Below are positions 9,306 through 18,332 of a DNA stretch of 64,000 nt, one piece after another; the first letter of the stretch is position 1; each line of letters opens with the position of its first letter. The notes beneath the pieces are model-generated. The model worked only from the letters and a program-made list of their open reading frames with translations. It did not search any database and was not told the DNA's origin. Made by a program: the position numbers and the translations under genes. The DNA lies in NCBI RefSeq assembly GCF_025822605.1, contig NZ_JACKTY010000028.1, positions 186,555 to 250,554 of the forward strand, read 5' to 3'. The stretch comes from Mycolicibacterium komossense. GTDB lineage: Bacteria > Actinomycetota > Actinomycetes > Mycobacteriales > Mycobacteriaceae.

Positions 9306-10310
9306 TCAGGCCATCTGTTCGGCTTTCGCCCGGCTTCTGACCGGGTCGCTGCCCAATTCGTATTCGGGTGCGCTCGGCGCACCGACGCGGCGACCGGAGA
9401 CCCGTTTCTGCGCCAGCCGGAACTCGGGGAGCGGACCCATCGCGGTGTGGATGCCGTTGATGACCGCCCACACCGATGCCTGCCGAATGGTGCGTTCGAT
9501 CGGATTCGGCGCACGGTGCATCACCATCGCGGCGGCCCAACTGGGCAGGGTGTCGCGGATCGCCCAGTCGATGAAGTCGGCGCCGAACGGGCCGGATTCG
9601 GAAGCGCTCAGATTAGGGCCGGTGGCCATCGCCGCGCCGTAGGTCAGGGCCAGCTTCGGGAGATAGGAATGCAGACATTCCAGGGTCTCGGCCTTGGTGT
9701 GCGGCAGGTCGGTGCCACCGAGGGCGTGGCCGACCTTGACAAACTCGCCGTAGTATCGGTCGATCTTCTTACCCCGCAGTGGATTTGGATGGTAGTACTC
9801 GTGTGCCGTCGCGAGTCCCCACACCACCGTCGCGTAGTTCCAGCGCAACCAGTCGGCATCGTCGGCGTCATAACCGAGCCCGTCGGGCCGCACACCCTTG
9901 ACCGTGTGGTGCATCGCGCGCACGGTCCTGGCGACCCGCTCGGCATCGGCGGTGGATCCGTAGGCCGTCGCGATGAAGAAGGACACTGAGTGACCGAGGC
10001 GAACCGCGGCACCTTCGGGGTCGACCAGTCCGGTGGGCTCGCCGTCCTCGGCATGCGCCACGATCCGCGAATGGTCCACCCCCATCCAGAAGATGCTGGG
10101 GTCGAAGCGCTCAAGGTAGGCGGCACATTGCAGGCCGAAAACCAGCGCCGGCATATGCGAGTGCACATGCCACACCGCACTGCCGGGCCCGAACCAGCCC
10201 GGGTCCCCCTGCGGGCCCGCGAAATCGAGTCCCCTGAAGTAGCGGCTGCGGACCTCGTCGTCGTAGAACCGGGTCAATCGATGTTGGAGTAGCTGATGCG
10301 GTAGCTGCAC
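9306..10310 (-). CDS. MpaB-like oxygenase (DUF2236 family)
   Basis: A 334-residue DUF2236 protein, the family of latex-clearing-type and MpaB oxygenases common in mycobacteria. It shows the family pattern of conserved His-rich helices (SAVWHVHSHMPALVFGLQ, ARTVRAMHHTVKGV, WNYATVVWGLATAHEYYHP) thought to bind haem or metal. The frame is open much further upstream to 10973, but that part is antisense to the TetR gene. The GTG at 10310, preceded by GAGGAGAG, is the sensible start. It is divergent from the TetR regulator at 10401, which is probably its repressor. The substrate is unknown. Confidence 0.85.
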   Translation of the reverse strand: MQLPHQLLQHRLTRFYDDEVRSRYFRGLDFAGPQGDPGWFGPGSAVWHVHSHMPALVFGLQCAAYLERFDPSIFWMGVDHSRIVAHAEDGEPTGLVDPEGAAVRLGHSVSFFIATAYGSTADAERVARTVRAMHHTVKGVRPDGLGYDADDADWLRWNYATVVWGLATAHEYYHPNPLRGKKIDRYYGEFVKVGHALGGTDLPHTKAETLECLHSYLPKLALTYGAAMATGPNLSASESGPFGADFIDWAIRDTLPSWAAAMVMHRAPNPIERTIRQASVWAVINGIHTAMGPLPEFRLAQKRVSGRRVGAPSAPEYELGSDPVRSRAKAEQMA

Positions 10311-10355
10311 GGGACTCTCCTCGGATACGGGGTGCGCGTCGCCTAAGAATACATT

Positions 10356-10377
10356 TCTGGCTACACCTGTCACCAGA
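10356..10377. promoter_or_regulatory. Candidate TetR operator between the oxygenase and TetR genes
   Basis: A 22-bp imperfect palindrome with 8 of 11 symmetric pairs: outer arms TCTGG at 10356-10360 and CCAGA at 10373-10377, inner ACA/TGT pairs. It covers the expected -35 region of the TetR promoter (-10 TAGGCT at 10389-10394) and lies about 45 bases from the oxygenase start, so one bound repressor could control both genes. Confidence 0.4.
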
Positions 10378-10388
10378 GTTGTGGGAGA

Positions 10389-10394
10389 TAGGCT
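10389..10394 (+). promoter_or_regulatory. -10 element of a probable leaderless TetR transcript
   Basis: TAGGCT fits the mycobacterial TANNNT -10 consensus and ends six bases before the ATG at 10401. No ribosome-binding sequence is visible, so transcription probably starts at or next to the start codon. Confidence 0.5.
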
Positions 10395-10400
10395 AGTTCT

Positions 10401-11003
10401 ATGTCGAGTCCGACCAGGTGGGCCGGGGTTCCGCTGACCAATCGCAGGATCGAGCGCCGCGCGTTGCTCGTCGGCGCGGCCTTCCGGCTGTTCGGCGACG
10501 GCGGCGAGGGCGCGGTTTCGGTCCGTTCGGTATGCCGGGAATGCGCCTTGAACACCCGGTATTTCTACGAGAGCTTCGCCGATACCGACGAACTGCTCGG
10601 CGCCGTCTACGACACGGTCGCGGCGGGACTCGCCACCGAGGTGGAGGCGGCGATCTCCCGCGCCGGGGATACCGACTTGGAACGGGCGCGGGCCGGCATC
10701 AGCGCCGTGCTGGGGTTCAGCTCCGCCGATCCGCGCCGGGGGCGCGTGCTGTTCACCGAGGCGAGAGCCAACCCGGTGCTGACAGCGCGACGCACGGTGG
10801 CACAGGATGCGCTGCGACAGATGGTGCTCACCGAACGTGGACAGACTCATCCGGCCGAATACCCCGTTGCCACGTACGTCGCCGCGGCGATGTACACCGG
10901 CGCCATGACCGAGCTTGCGCAGCAATGGGTTTCGGGCAACCTTGGCAAAGATCTCGACGCTGTGGTGGACCACGCGGTGCGCATGGTCGGCCTCGGCAGG
11001 TAG
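10401..11003 (+). CDS. TetR/AcrR-family transcriptional regulator
   Basis: A 200-residue regulator. The N-terminal helix-turn-helix (residues about 14-60) has the TetR pattern ALLVGAAFRLFGDGGEGAVSVRSVCRECALNTRYFYESFADTDELL split over three helices. The C-terminal half is an all-helical ligand domain with no further recognisable motif. It is transcribed divergently from the MpaB-like oxygenase with 90 bases between them, the usual layout for a local repressor. The ligand is unknown. Confidence 0.88.
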   Translation: MSSPTRWAGVPLTNRRIERRALLVGAAFRLFGDGGEGAVSVRSVCRECALNTRYFYESFADTDELLGAVYDTVAAGLATEVEAAISRAGDTDLERARAGISAVLGFSSADPRRGRVLFTEARANPVLTARRTVAQDALRQMVLTERGQTHPAEYPVATYVAAAMYTGAMTELAQQWVSGNLGKDLDAVVDHAVRMVGLGR

Positions 11004-11043
11004 CGCCGAGAGTGAAACCCCGACATCGAAGGGCCCGCCGGTT

Positions 11044-11049
11044 TAGGCT
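11044..11049 (+). promoter_or_regulatory. -10 element of a probable leaderless cyclase transcript
   Basis: TAGGCT (TANNNT consensus) ends seven bases before the GTG start at 11057. The short gap to the TetR stop (11003) leaves room for an independent promoter, though read-through from the TetR gene is also possible. Confidence 0.45.
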
Positions 11050-11056
11050 CTGACCT

Positions 11057-12382
11057 GTGGCGATCAGGCGTAAAGCCACTGCGTCCGCATTGGCCGAGGG
11101 CCGGTTCCGGCGCCCCCAACCGTGCGTGCCGGTCCGCAACGAGCACTACGCCGACAGCGCCGCGCGCCGCTACCGGGTCCTGAAGATCACCACCTGGATC
11201 GCGGCCGTCGTCAGCGGTGGCTTCGGCATCTGGCAGCTCCTCGGCGGCTACGGCACATGGCCGATCGGGGTGAGCAACGTCGCCACCGGGGTGGTGTTCC
11301 TGCTGATCCCCTTGTTGGCGAAGTTCGGCGAACTCGTCGCGCCACTGGCGTTCATCGTCGTCGCCTACGCCTCGGTGTTCTTCATCTGCTGGCAGATCGG
11401 CACCGGCTCCGGCCTGCAGTTCTACCTGCTGGTCTCGGCATCGATCCTGGTATTGGTGCTCGGTGTCGAGCGCATCGCGCTGGCGGGCATCCTGGCCGGC
11501 GTCGGTGCGGTGCTCGTGATCGTGCTCGAGGTCATGGTGCCCAGTGACACCGGGCTGCAACCGGCCTGGACCCTCACGATCGGCTTCATCACCTCGGTGC
11601 TCACCGCGAGTGTGATGGCCTTCGCCACCGTCTGGTTCGCGATGCGGGAGACCGCCAGGGCCGAGGTCGCCATGGAGGGTGAGTACCAGCGTTCGGAGAC
11701 GCTGCTGAGCAACATGCTGCCGGCCAGCATCGCGACCAGACTCAAGGATCCGACACGAGACCGGATGATCGCCGACCGATACGACGACGCGTCAATCCTC
11801 TTCGCCGATATCGCGGGATTCACCGAACGCGCCAGTGACACTGCGCCGTGTGATCTCGTCGCTTTCCTGGATCAGCTGTATACCGCGTTCGATCTGTTGG
11901 TCGACCGACACGGTCTGGAGAAGGTCAAGACCAGCGGTGACTCCTACATGGTGGTCAGCGGCGTGCCGATCGCACGGCCCGACCATCTTCAGGCACTGGC
12001 TGCGCTCGCCCTCGACATGTCCGAGGTGGCCGCGACGCTGCGCGATCCCACCGGCCGGCTGGTGCCGATGCGGATCGGTATCGCCGCAGGCCCGGTGGTC
12101 GCCGGGGTGGTCGGATCGCGGCGGTTCTTCTACGACGTCTGGGGCGACGCGGTCAACGTCGCCTCCCGCATGGAGTCGACGGACCAGGAGGGCCGCATCC
12201 AGGTGCCAGACGCGGTGTACCAACGGCTCAAGAGCCAGTTTTTCCTCGAAGAGCGTGGGGATGTCGTGATCAAGGGCAAGGGTGTGATGCACACCTGGTA
12301 CCTGGTCGGCCCTCGCGAGGGCGGCGGGTCAGTACAGGTCCAGACGCCGGTCCGCAAGCAGGTCGACGTGCTCGGTCAATGA
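11057..12382 (+). CDS. cya: Membrane-anchored class III adenylate cyclase (Rv1625c type)
   Basis: Makes cAMP from ATP. The 441-residue protein has an N-terminal six-helix membrane domain (about 44-200), a short helical transducer containing SNMLPASIATRLKDP and one cyclase catalytic domain (about 240-420). All catalytic residues are visible: metal-binding D251 (FADIAGF) and D295, adenine-selecting K291 and D360, and transition-state N367 and R371 in DVWGDAVNVASRM. The mammalian-type arrangement and sequence match M. tuberculosis Rv1625c, which works as a homodimer. As in M. tuberculosis it lies near pdtaR, here separated by about 4.8 kb of other genes. The last 54 bases overlap the convergent amidohydrolase gene. 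Confidence 0.95.
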   Translation: MAIRRKATASALAEGRFRRPQPCVPVRNEHYADSAARRYRVLKITTWIAAVVSGGFGIWQLLGGYGTWPIGVSNVATGVVFLLIPLLAKFGELVAPLAFIVVAYASVFFICWQIGTGSGLQFYLLVSASILVLVLGVERIALAGILAGVGAVLVIVLEVMVPSDTGLQPAWTLTIGFITSVLTASVMAFATVWFAMRETARAEVAMEGEYQRSETLLSNMLPASIATRLKDPTRDRMIADRYDDASILFADIAGFTERASDTAPCDLVAFLDQLYTAFDLLVDRHGLEKVKTSGDSYMVVSGVPIARPDHLQALAALALDMSEVAATLRDPTGRLVPMRIGIAAGPVVAGVVGSRRFFYDVWGDAVNVASRMESTDQEGRIQVPDAVYQRLKSQFFLEERGDVVIKGKGVMHTWYLVGPREGGGSVQVQTPVRKQVDVLGQ

Positions 12383-13126
12383 CTTGTCGTGGGTGACGGA
12401 GAGGTCGATGTCGGCGATTGCCAGCCCCGCGTCGGGACCCGCAGTCGCCACCACCCAGCCGTCCGGGTCGACGATGGCGCTGCCCGCGGTCCACCGCTGA
12501 CCACGCTCGACGCCGCTGCGGTCACACGCCGCCACCGCGATCTTGTTGACGCGGGCGGTGGACATCGCGGTGACGACCTCGCCGGGGCGCTCGCCTTCCG
12601 GGCGCGGAAACAGCGGCCAGTTCACCGGCGCGACAATCAGTTCCGCACCCTGAACAGCCGCCAGCCTGGTCAGCTCGGGGAATTCCAGGTCGTAGCAGAC
12701 CATCACCGCGATGACGCCGTGGCGGGTCTTCAGCACCGGTGGCAGGGCGGCACCCGGGGTGAAGATCAGCTTCTCCCGATCCCATAGGTGGGTCTTTCGA
12801 TACGTGGCGATCACCCCATTGGCGTCGACGACGGCTGCGCTGTTGTAGAGGCGACCGTCCTCGCCGACTTCACAGAACCCACCGATGACCACGGAATCAC
12901 CAGCTGCCGCAGCCCATTTGATGAACTCGGGGCTGTCCGGGGTAAGCGCCACGGATCGTGCCTCGTCCGCGTCGGCCAACATGTAGCCCGACGTCACCAA
13001 CTCCGGTAGCACGATGATGTCGGCACCCGCCGCGACCGCCGCGGTGATCTGATCTTCGATCAGGGCCGAGTTGCCGGCCAGGTCGGCAATGGCGGGCGAA
13101 ATCTGACAGCAGGCGATCCGGGTCAT
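12329..13126 (-). CDS. Nitrilase-family carbon-nitrogen hydrolase (amidase)
   Basis: A 265-residue member of the nitrilase superfamily with the complete Glu-Lys-Cys triad: E42 (LPELVTSGY), K111 (YRKTHLWDREK) and C144 (VMVCYDLEFPE). These enzymes hydrolyse amides or carbamoyl amines. It follows pucR by 15 bases on the same strand and faces the permease-ureohydrolase pair, so it probably acts in the same nitrogen-compound pathway, for example on an N-carbamoyl amine or a guanidino-amide. The specific substrate is an inference. Its 3' end is antisense to the end of the cyclase gene. Confidence 0.88.
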   Translation of the reverse strand: MTRIACCQISPAIADLAGNSALIEDQITAAVAAGADIIVLPELVTSGYMLADADEARSVALTPDSPEFIKWAAAAGDSVVIGGFCEVGEDGRLYNSAAVVDANGVIATYRKTHLWDREKLIFTPGAALPPVLKTRHGVIAVMVCYDLEFPELTRLAAVQGAELIVAPVNWPLFPRPEGERPGEVVTAMSTARVNKIAVAACDRSGVERGQRWTAGSAIVDPDGWVVATAGPDAGLAIADIDLSVTHDKSLTEHVDLLADRRLDLY

Positions 13127-13141
13127 CCTCGAAGGTTAACG

Positions 13142-14617
13142 CTATTGCGGCAGTGCGGCGCGGGCCTTGAGCGCCAACCACAGTTCCATCCGGTCGTCTC
13201 CGTCGTCGAGACGCCGACCCGTCAATTGGGCGATCCGATCAATGCGGTTGCGAACGGTGTTGCGGTGCAGGGATAGTCGCGCCGCCGCGGGATCCCATGC
13301 ACCGTTCACCCGCAGCCACTGCTCGAGGGTGCGGACCAGCTCGAGCCGCTCGCGGGGGTCGAGCTGGTCCATCGGAGCCAGTACCGCGTCGGCAAAACCA
13401 CGGACCGCATCGGGACTGCCGAGCGACAGCAACAGCGATACCGTCGCACCCTCGCTGGCGGTGACGATTCGGCCCAGCCGCGCACTGACCGGCACCAGCG
13501 AACGGGCCTGCATCGCCGATACCGCCAGTGTGTCCGGTGCCGTCGGCGCACCGATGCCCGACGGAAGGCCCGCTGCATGCGTCTGCAGGGCGTCCATCAG
13601 TGCCGTCAGGTCCGGATGGGCGACCTCGACCGTGCCGCCGATCACCCGCAGCAGTGCGCTTTCCAATCCCGACTGCAGCCGAAAGGCCAGCGCATCGACG
13701 TCGTCGGCGGCCACCACGGCGACCTGGTAATACGCCGCGTCCAGACCCACCGCCGCCGCCAGCTGCTGAGCGCGCTCGCGCTTGATTCCCGGGCGCAAGA
13801 GCTGGGTGAACACCTGCGAGCGACGCTCACGCTCGGCGCGGCCGGACAGGTCGCGCCGCTCGATGTCCAGAGCGATCAACGAGACCAGCACGGTGGACGA
13901 ACTGCGCGATGTCGAATCCATGTCGGCACTGAGCATGATCCGCGCGAGCGGGACGGTGGCGCCGACGGTGTGTACCTCGAATTCACCGACCATCGCCCAG
14001 GAGGTCTGATCCGGCGGGCACGCCGACGCCGCCTGCAACGCCCGCCGCACGACGTCAGCCGGGGTCACCGGCGTGGCGCCGACGAGCCGGCCGGTGCTGT
14101 CGCACACGACGCACGGCGTCGCGCTGGACTCCGACCAGGCCAGCAGCAGTGCCGCCAGCGGCGCGGAACTGGTGGCGACCGCAGTGAGCCGGCGGTTGAT
14201 CTCCATCGCTCGCTGCAGGTGCGCGCGCTCCTGGGCGGCGATGGCGGCGAACACCCATTTGGTGATCGCGATGAACGGTGTCTCATCCGGCACGGTCAGC
14301 AAAGGGACACTGCATTCCTGCGCCGCAATCCGCAGCGGTTCGGGACACGACTTGTACGGCAGGCCGTGTCCGAGTCCGAGCGCCAGCGCGGCGACACCCG
14401 CCTGGGCGCATTCGGAGACGTAGGCACGACATTCGGCCAGCTCCATCGGCAGCACCAGGCCGACCGTCATCAGGAGCTCGCCTCCGCGCAGCCAGTCCCC
14501 GGGCGCGGTCAACTCTGACACGTGTGCCGAGGTCACCTCGCGCTGCAGCCCGTCGGCTCCCGCGGCAACCGACAGCCCCAGCGTGGACGCGGCGGCGACG
14601 TCGGCGACGGTGAGCAT
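13142..14617 (-). CDS. PucR-family transcriptional regulator
   Basis: A 491-residue regulator of the PucR/CdaR class, usually activators of purine or other nitrogen-compound catabolism. It has the N-terminal PucR sensory domain (about 1-130, MLTVADVAAASTLGL to TVPDETPF), a middle GGDEF-like region, and a C-terminal helix-turn-helix (WDPAAARLSLHRNTVRNRIDRI, about 445-470). The ATG at 14617 is where family homology begins; the open frame upstream runs into the promoter region. It is divergent from the permease and upstream of the amidohydrolase. Confidence 0.9.
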   Translation of the reverse strand: MLTVADVAAASTLGLSVAAGADGLQREVTSAHVSELTAPGDWLRGGELLMTVGLVLPMELAECRAYVSECAQAGVAALALGLGHGLPYKSCPEPLRIAAQECSVPLLTVPDETPFIAITKWVFAAIAAQERAHLQRAMEINRRLTAVATSSAPLAALLLAWSESSATPCVVCDSTGRLVGATPVTPADVVRRALQAASACPPDQTSWAMVGEFEVHTVGATVPLARIMLSADMDSTSRSSSTVLVSLIALDIERRDLSGRAERERRSQVFTQLLRPGIKRERAQQLAAAVGLDAAYYQVAVVAADDVDALAFRLQSGLESALLRVIGGTVEVAHPDLTALMDALQTHAAGLPSGIGAPTAPDTLAVSAMQARSLVPVSARLGRIVTASEGATVSLLLSLGSPDAVRGFADAVLAPMDQLDPRERLELVRTLEQWLRVNGAWDPAAARLSLHRNTVRNRIDRIAQLTGRRLDDGDDRMELWLALKARAALPQ

Positions 14618-14637
14618 CAGTGACGCCTCTTGTACAT

Positions 14638-14653
14638 ATTGCCCAACGGTAAT
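14638..14653. promoter_or_regulatory. Weak palindrome in the pucR-permease intergenic region
   Basis: ATTGCCCAACGGTAAT has five of eight symmetric pairs (ATT/AAT and CC/GG). It lies just upstream of pucR in the shared divergent promoter region and could be a regulator site, though the symmetry is modest. Confidence 0.2.
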
Positions 14654-14762
14654 AGATGAAATGAACAATTCGGCTATATCCCGAGGACGGGTGGTCACTC
14701 CATTGTGGGAGGCATCACATTTGCGGCCCACCGGCTCGGTTCAGGGCTGACCAGGAGGACTC

Positions 14763-16214
14763 ATGAACACGACCGACAGCCCGGCAGTCGACCCCGGCGG
14801 TCGCAGCGCCATGATCGAGAGCCGTTCCATCGACTACGTGCCCGATGACGAACGCCACGGCAAAGTCAGCCACCAGGGGCCGTTCTGGTTCGTCGGCAAT
14901 TTCCAGCCGTTCACCCTGGCGCTGGGGTTCGTCGGGCCGAGCCTGGGCCTCTCACTGTGGTGGACGATCGTCGCCGGAATCGCCGGAATCGCGTTCGGCA
15001 CCCTGTTCATGGCGTTCCACGCCACGCAGGGGCCGGTGCTCGGGCTGCCGCAGATGATCCAGTCGCGGGCCCAGTTCGGCTATCGCGGCGTGTTGCTGCC
15101 CCTGATCGGCACCCTGTTCACGTTCGTCGGATTCAACGTCGTCGACGTCGTGATCATCAAATCCGGGCTGCAGTCGATATTCGGATGGAACCCGACGATC
15201 GTCGCGGTTGTCATCACCCTCATCGCGGCGCTGGTCGCCATCTTCGGTCATGACTTGCTGCACAAGACATTTCGGGTGCTGTTCTGGATATCGCTGCCGC
15301 TGTGGATCGTGTTGACGGCCGGTGTGATCTTCGGCGGGGTCGTCGGGACCACCGCGCCGGGCGTGGGTGCCGGCGGCTTCAGCGTGGTGGCGTTCCTGGT
15401 GCAGTTCAGTGTCGCTGCGTCCTACAACATCACCTACGCGCCCTATGTGTCCGACTACAGCCGGTACCTCCCGAGGAGCACCAAGCCTTCGGCGATCATC
15501 GCGTCGGTGTTCGTCGGCGCATCAGCCTCCCCCGCCTGGCTGATCCCGCTGGGCGCCTGGATGGCGACCTATCTCGGGGCCAGCGACGCGCTCGCGGGCA
15601 TCAACCAGACCGGAAACGCCGTCGTGCCCGTGCTGGGCGCCATTTTGGCCGTGGTCTCGACACTGGTCCTGGTAGCCACGATGGGGCTGAACGCCTACAG
15701 CGGAATGCTCACGGTGGTAACCGGACTCGATTCGCTGCGGTCGGTGAACCCGACCCGCTCGCTGCGGGTGGTGACCATCGTGGTGCTGGCGGCGGCGTGG
15801 CTGGTGATGGGCCTGCTGCTGACCAATGCCACGACGGCACTCAACACCACCTTGCTGATCATGCTCTACCTGCTGGCGCCGTGGACGGCGGTGAACCTCA
15901 CCGACTACTTCTTCGTCCGCCGTGGCCACTACGTGATCGCAGACCTGTTCACCCCCAACGGAATCTACGGCGCCTGGTCGTGGCGCGGGCTGACCGCGTT
16001 CCTCGTGGGCGTTGCCGCCGAGATCCCCTTCGTGGATCTCCCGTTCTTCGTCGGGCCCGCCGCGAGAGCAATGGGCGAAGTCGATATAGCCTTCATCATC
16101 GGCCTGCTGGTGTCCGGCCTCGTCTACATCGCGGTGACGAGGTCCCTGGATGTGACTCACGAATTGGCCCTCATCGATGCCGCACCGTCAATCACCGAAG
16201 AGGAGAAGCGATGA
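14763..16214 (+). CDS. NCS1-family nucleobase/cation symporter
   Basis: A 483-residue inner-membrane permease with about twelve hydrophobic segments and the NCS1 family motifs ([22 protein letters not shown] near the first helix, then [25 protein letters not shown] and [21 protein letters not shown]). Family members import purines, pyrimidines, hydantoins, allantoin or thiamine. The ATG at 14763 has a strong AGGAGG ribosome site. It overlaps the ureohydrolase start as ATGA, so transporter and enzyme are translationally coupled. The substrate is unknown. Confidence 0.9.
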   Translation: MNTTDSPAVDPGGRSAMIESRSIDYVPDDERHGKVSHQGPFWFVGNFQPFTLALGFVGPSLGLSLWWTIVAGIAGIAFGTLFMAFHATQGPVLGLPQMIQSRAQFGYRGVLLPLIGTLFTFVGFNVVDVVIIKSGLQSIFGWNPTIVAVVITLIAALVAIFGHDLLHKTFRVLFWISLPLWIVLTAGVIFGGVVGTTAPGVGAGGFSVVAFLVQFSVAASYNITYAPYVSDYSRYLPRSTKPSAIIASVFVGASASPAWLIPLGAWMATYLGASDALAGINQTGNAVVPVLGAILAVVSTLVLVATMGLNAYSGMLTVVTGLDSLRSVNPTRSLRVVTIVVLAAAWLVMGLLLTNATTALNTTLLIMLYLLAPWTAVNLTDYFFVRRGHYVIADLFTPNGIYGAWSWRGLTAFLVGVAAEIPFVDLPFFVGPAARAMGEVDIAFIIGLLVSGLVYIAVTRSLDVTHELALIDAAPSITEEEKR

Positions 16215-17158
16215 CAGACAACGAGATTCTCGGTCCACCGGACGCCTCCCGTCATCCCCGCTACACCGAACCGGCGACCTTCGCCCGCCTGCCCAGGATC
16301 GACCAGGTGGCGTCCGCGGACGTCAGCGTCGTCGGGATCCCGTTCGACAGTGGCGTGTCCTACCGGCCCGGGGCACGGTTCGGCCCCTCGCATGTTCGCG
16401 CCGGATCGAAGTTGTTGCGCCCCTATAACCCTGCGCTGAATGTCGCACCGTTTTCGACGCAGCAGGTAGCCGACTGCGGCGATATCGCCGTCAATCCCTT
16501 CGACATCGAGGATGCGATCACCACGATCGACTCCTCGATCACAGACCTGCGCAAGGACGGCTCGACGGTGCTGACGATCGGCGGTGACCACACCATCGCG
16601 CTGCCCATCCTGCGGTCCATGGCCCGTGACCTCGGTCCGATCGCGGTCCTGCACTTCGACGCTCATCTGGACACCTGGGACACCTACTTCGGCGCGCCCT
16701 TCACTCATGGGACGCCGTTCCGGCGGGCCAGTGAAGAGGGCTTGATCGACATGGAGCGCTCGCTGCACATGGGGATCCGGGGCCCGCTGTACAGCAAGCA
16801 GGATCTCGAAGACGACGGCGTACTGGGTTTCCAGGTAATCCGCTCGGACGATTACGAATTCGACGGTGTAAAGAGCATCGTCGAGCGCATGCGCAAACGC
16901 CTCGACGGCGGTCCGGTGTATGTGTCGGTGGACATCGACGTGCTCGACCCGGCGCACGCCCCGGGCACCGGCACCCCCGAGGCAGGCGGCATCACCTCGC
17001 GGGAACTGCTCAACACGTTGCGGGGGCTGGTGGGCCTCAACGTCGTCGGCGCCGATATCGTCGAGGTGGCACCGGCGTATGACCATGCCGAGATCACCGG
17101 TATCGCCGCGGCCCATGTCGGCTACGAACTGTTGTCCGTGCTGGCCGCCAACCGCTGA
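16211..17158 (+). CDS. Agmatinase/guanidinobutyrase-family ureohydrolase
   Basis: A 315-residue manganese (or nickel) hydrolase that splits a guanidino compound into urea and an amine. Metal ligands are all present: H127 (GGDHTI), D150/H152/D154 (FDAHLDTWD) and D241/D243 (SVDIDVLDP), followed by the agmatinase-type [11 protein letters not shown] loop. The length is typical of SpeB. The ATG overlaps the permease stop. Sequence alone cannot separate agmatine, 4-guanidinobutyrate, guanidine or other substrates. Pairing with a nitrilase-family enzyme would fit a guanidinobutyramide to guanidinobutyrate route or a carbamoyl-amine step. Confidence 0.88.
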   Translation: MTDNEILGPPDASRHPRYTEPATFARLPRIDQVASADVSVVGIPFDSGVSYRPGARFGPSHVRAGSKLLRPYNPALNVAPFSTQQVADCGDIAVNPFDIEDAITTIDSSITDLRKDGSTVLTIGGDHTIALPILRSMARDLGPIAVLHFDAHLDTWDTYFGAPFTHGTPFRRASEEGLIDMERSLHMGIRGPLYSKQDLEDDGVLGFQVIRSDDYEFDGVKSIVERMRKRLDGGPVYVSVDIDVLDPAHAPGTGTPEAGGITSRELLNTLRGLVGLNVVGADIVEVAPAYDHAEITGIAAAHVGYELLSVLAANR

Positions 17159-17164
17159 GCCGGG

Positions 17165-17614
17165 TCAGGGCGCGCGGTTGTATACCACTCGACTGCCGAT
17201 CACGATGTCCTGCAACGACCTTCGCTGACCGTCGACGGCCACCCAGGCCAGCCCGATCGGGAACAGTACGCAGCCCAGCGCCCTGGCCAGACACAGTGTG
17301 ACCCGAAGTCGTGGTGACGTGCGCCCCTCCACCCGCAAGCCCATCACCACCGCACCTGCGGTGCAGCCCGACACTCGCCAGCAGCCGGCGAGATAGAGCA
17401 CAGCCACCGCACCCAGGCCGAACGCCGAGAAAACCAGTGACGGTGCGGGAAAACTGAATGCCCGGGGCGAGAAGGCAAGGGTCGCCAGGATCAGCCCGAG
17501 GTACGCCGCCCCCATCACGGCCAGGACGACGAGCAGGTCGATGACGGCTGCCACTCCCCTGCTCACGATCCCGGCGTTGCGCGTGCTCTCCGCCTGCGGG
17601 GCAGCCCCGGTCAC
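17165..17614 (-). CDS. RDD-family membrane protein
   Basis: A 149-residue protein with three or four hydrophobic helices and the RDD pattern: a short soluble N-terminus, an Arg-containing first helix (GIVSRGVAAVIDLLVVLAVM), a central helix pair and the closing segment RRSLQDIVIGSRVVY. The function of the family is mostly unknown; some members are ion exchangers. Start and preceding stop overlap as ATGA, so it is coupled to the hypothetical gene at 17611-18132. Confidence 0.8.
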   Translation of the reverse strand: MTGAAPQAESTRNAGIVSRGVAAVIDLLVVLAVMGAAYLGLILATLAFSPRAFSFPAPSLVFSAFGLGAVAVLYLAGCWRVSGCTAGAVVMGLRVEGRTSPRLRVTLCLARALGCVLFPIGLAWVAVDGQRRSLQDIVIGSRVVYNRAP

Positions 17615-18132
17615 AGGCCGTCCCGGGTTCGGCCCAGCATCCGGTCGACGATCCCCGTGACCAGATCGTCGGCGCGCTCACCCTGACTCCGCACGTCGGT
17701 CATCACCTCGGCAGTGACCGAGGTGGTGGACTGGCGGATGATCGCCGGCAGATCGACACCGTCGATCACCACGTCGGCCAGCCCGATGAGATCGATGCGG
17801 TCGATGATGGCGTCGATATCGACTTCGCGGGCAATGGCATTGACGTCCACGTTGTCCCGCACGAGTGCGGTCAGGTCCAGTTCGGCCAGCACCTGCCCGA
17901 CGATCTGAACCGCAATCGTGGTGAGCAGTGCCCGCAGCGGATCGACCCCTGCGTTGATGACGGCGTCGCCACGGCGGGAGAGCGCAGTGACACCGCGCGT
18001 GAGTCGCTCACCGACGAACGGCAGCCGGGTGGCGGTGCGGTAGACGGTGGATGCGCCCTCTGCCGCAACGGCTCCGGCGCCCGCCGCGACGGTGACCAGG
18101 GGATGCCGTAGCAGTCCGATCGGGTTGGGCAT
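17611..18132 (-). CDS. Conserved mycobacterial hypothetical protein
   Basis: A 173-residue protein that I do not recognise beyond a general resemblance to mycobacterial hypotheticals paired with RDD genes. It has an alanine/glycine-rich N-terminus, a helix ALLTTIAVQIVGQVLAELDLTALV, then a regular series of short acidic motifs (VDVNAIAREVDIDAIIDRIDLIGLADVVIDGVDLPAII split over repeats of about 12 residues), suggesting a small solenoid or amphipathic repeat. The ATG at 18132 (MPNPIGLL) is preferred over 18189. Its downstream partner is the RDD protein. Confidence 0.7.
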   Translation of the reverse strand: MPNPIGLLRHPLVTVAAGAGAVAAEGASTVYRTATRLPFVGERLTRGVTALSRRGDAVINAGVDPLRALLTTIAVQIVGQVLAELDLTALVRDNVDVNAIAREVDIDAIIDRIDLIGLADVVIDGVDLPAIIRQSTTSVTAEVMTDVRSQGERADDLVTGIVDRMLGRTRDGL

Positions 18133-18320
18133 CACCGCATCGTAGTTCCTGAACGCAAGCGGGGTACCGACAGGCCCGGCTCCCCGCAAGCGTGCGGGTT
18201 CCCAGCCGACGCGCCCCCGGCCCGGACGTTGTCTGGATACCGGCTACGGCGGCGCCATTGAGGTGAAAACGCTTCTGTCACTTATGTTTCAGGTGGAGGA
18301 TTCTTGTCGGTAGCTGCCAC

Positions 18321-18326
18321 TAGTTT
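18321..18326 (+). promoter_or_regulatory. -10 element upstream of the HNH pseudogene
   Basis: TAGTTT (TANNNT) ends six bases before the ATG at 18333, the spacing of a leaderless transcript. The promoter seems to survive although the gene is broken. Confidence 0.35.
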
Positions 18327-18332
18327 TGTGCT

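Noticed and set aside
10311..10973. Long N-terminal extension of the DUF2236 oxygenase frame
   Set aside because: The extra codons are antisense to the TetR gene and low in recognisable structure; a GTG with a strong ribosome site at 10310 gives the family length.
15302..16210. N-terminal extension of the ureohydrolase frame
   Set aside because: It is a frame-shifted shadow of the permease gene; the ATG at 16211 overlaps the permease stop and begins the enzyme.
18183..18198. Small hairpin CCCGCA/TGCGGG
   Set aside because: A six-bp stem upstream of the hypothetical gene, not at a gene end; no evidence of a regulatory role.
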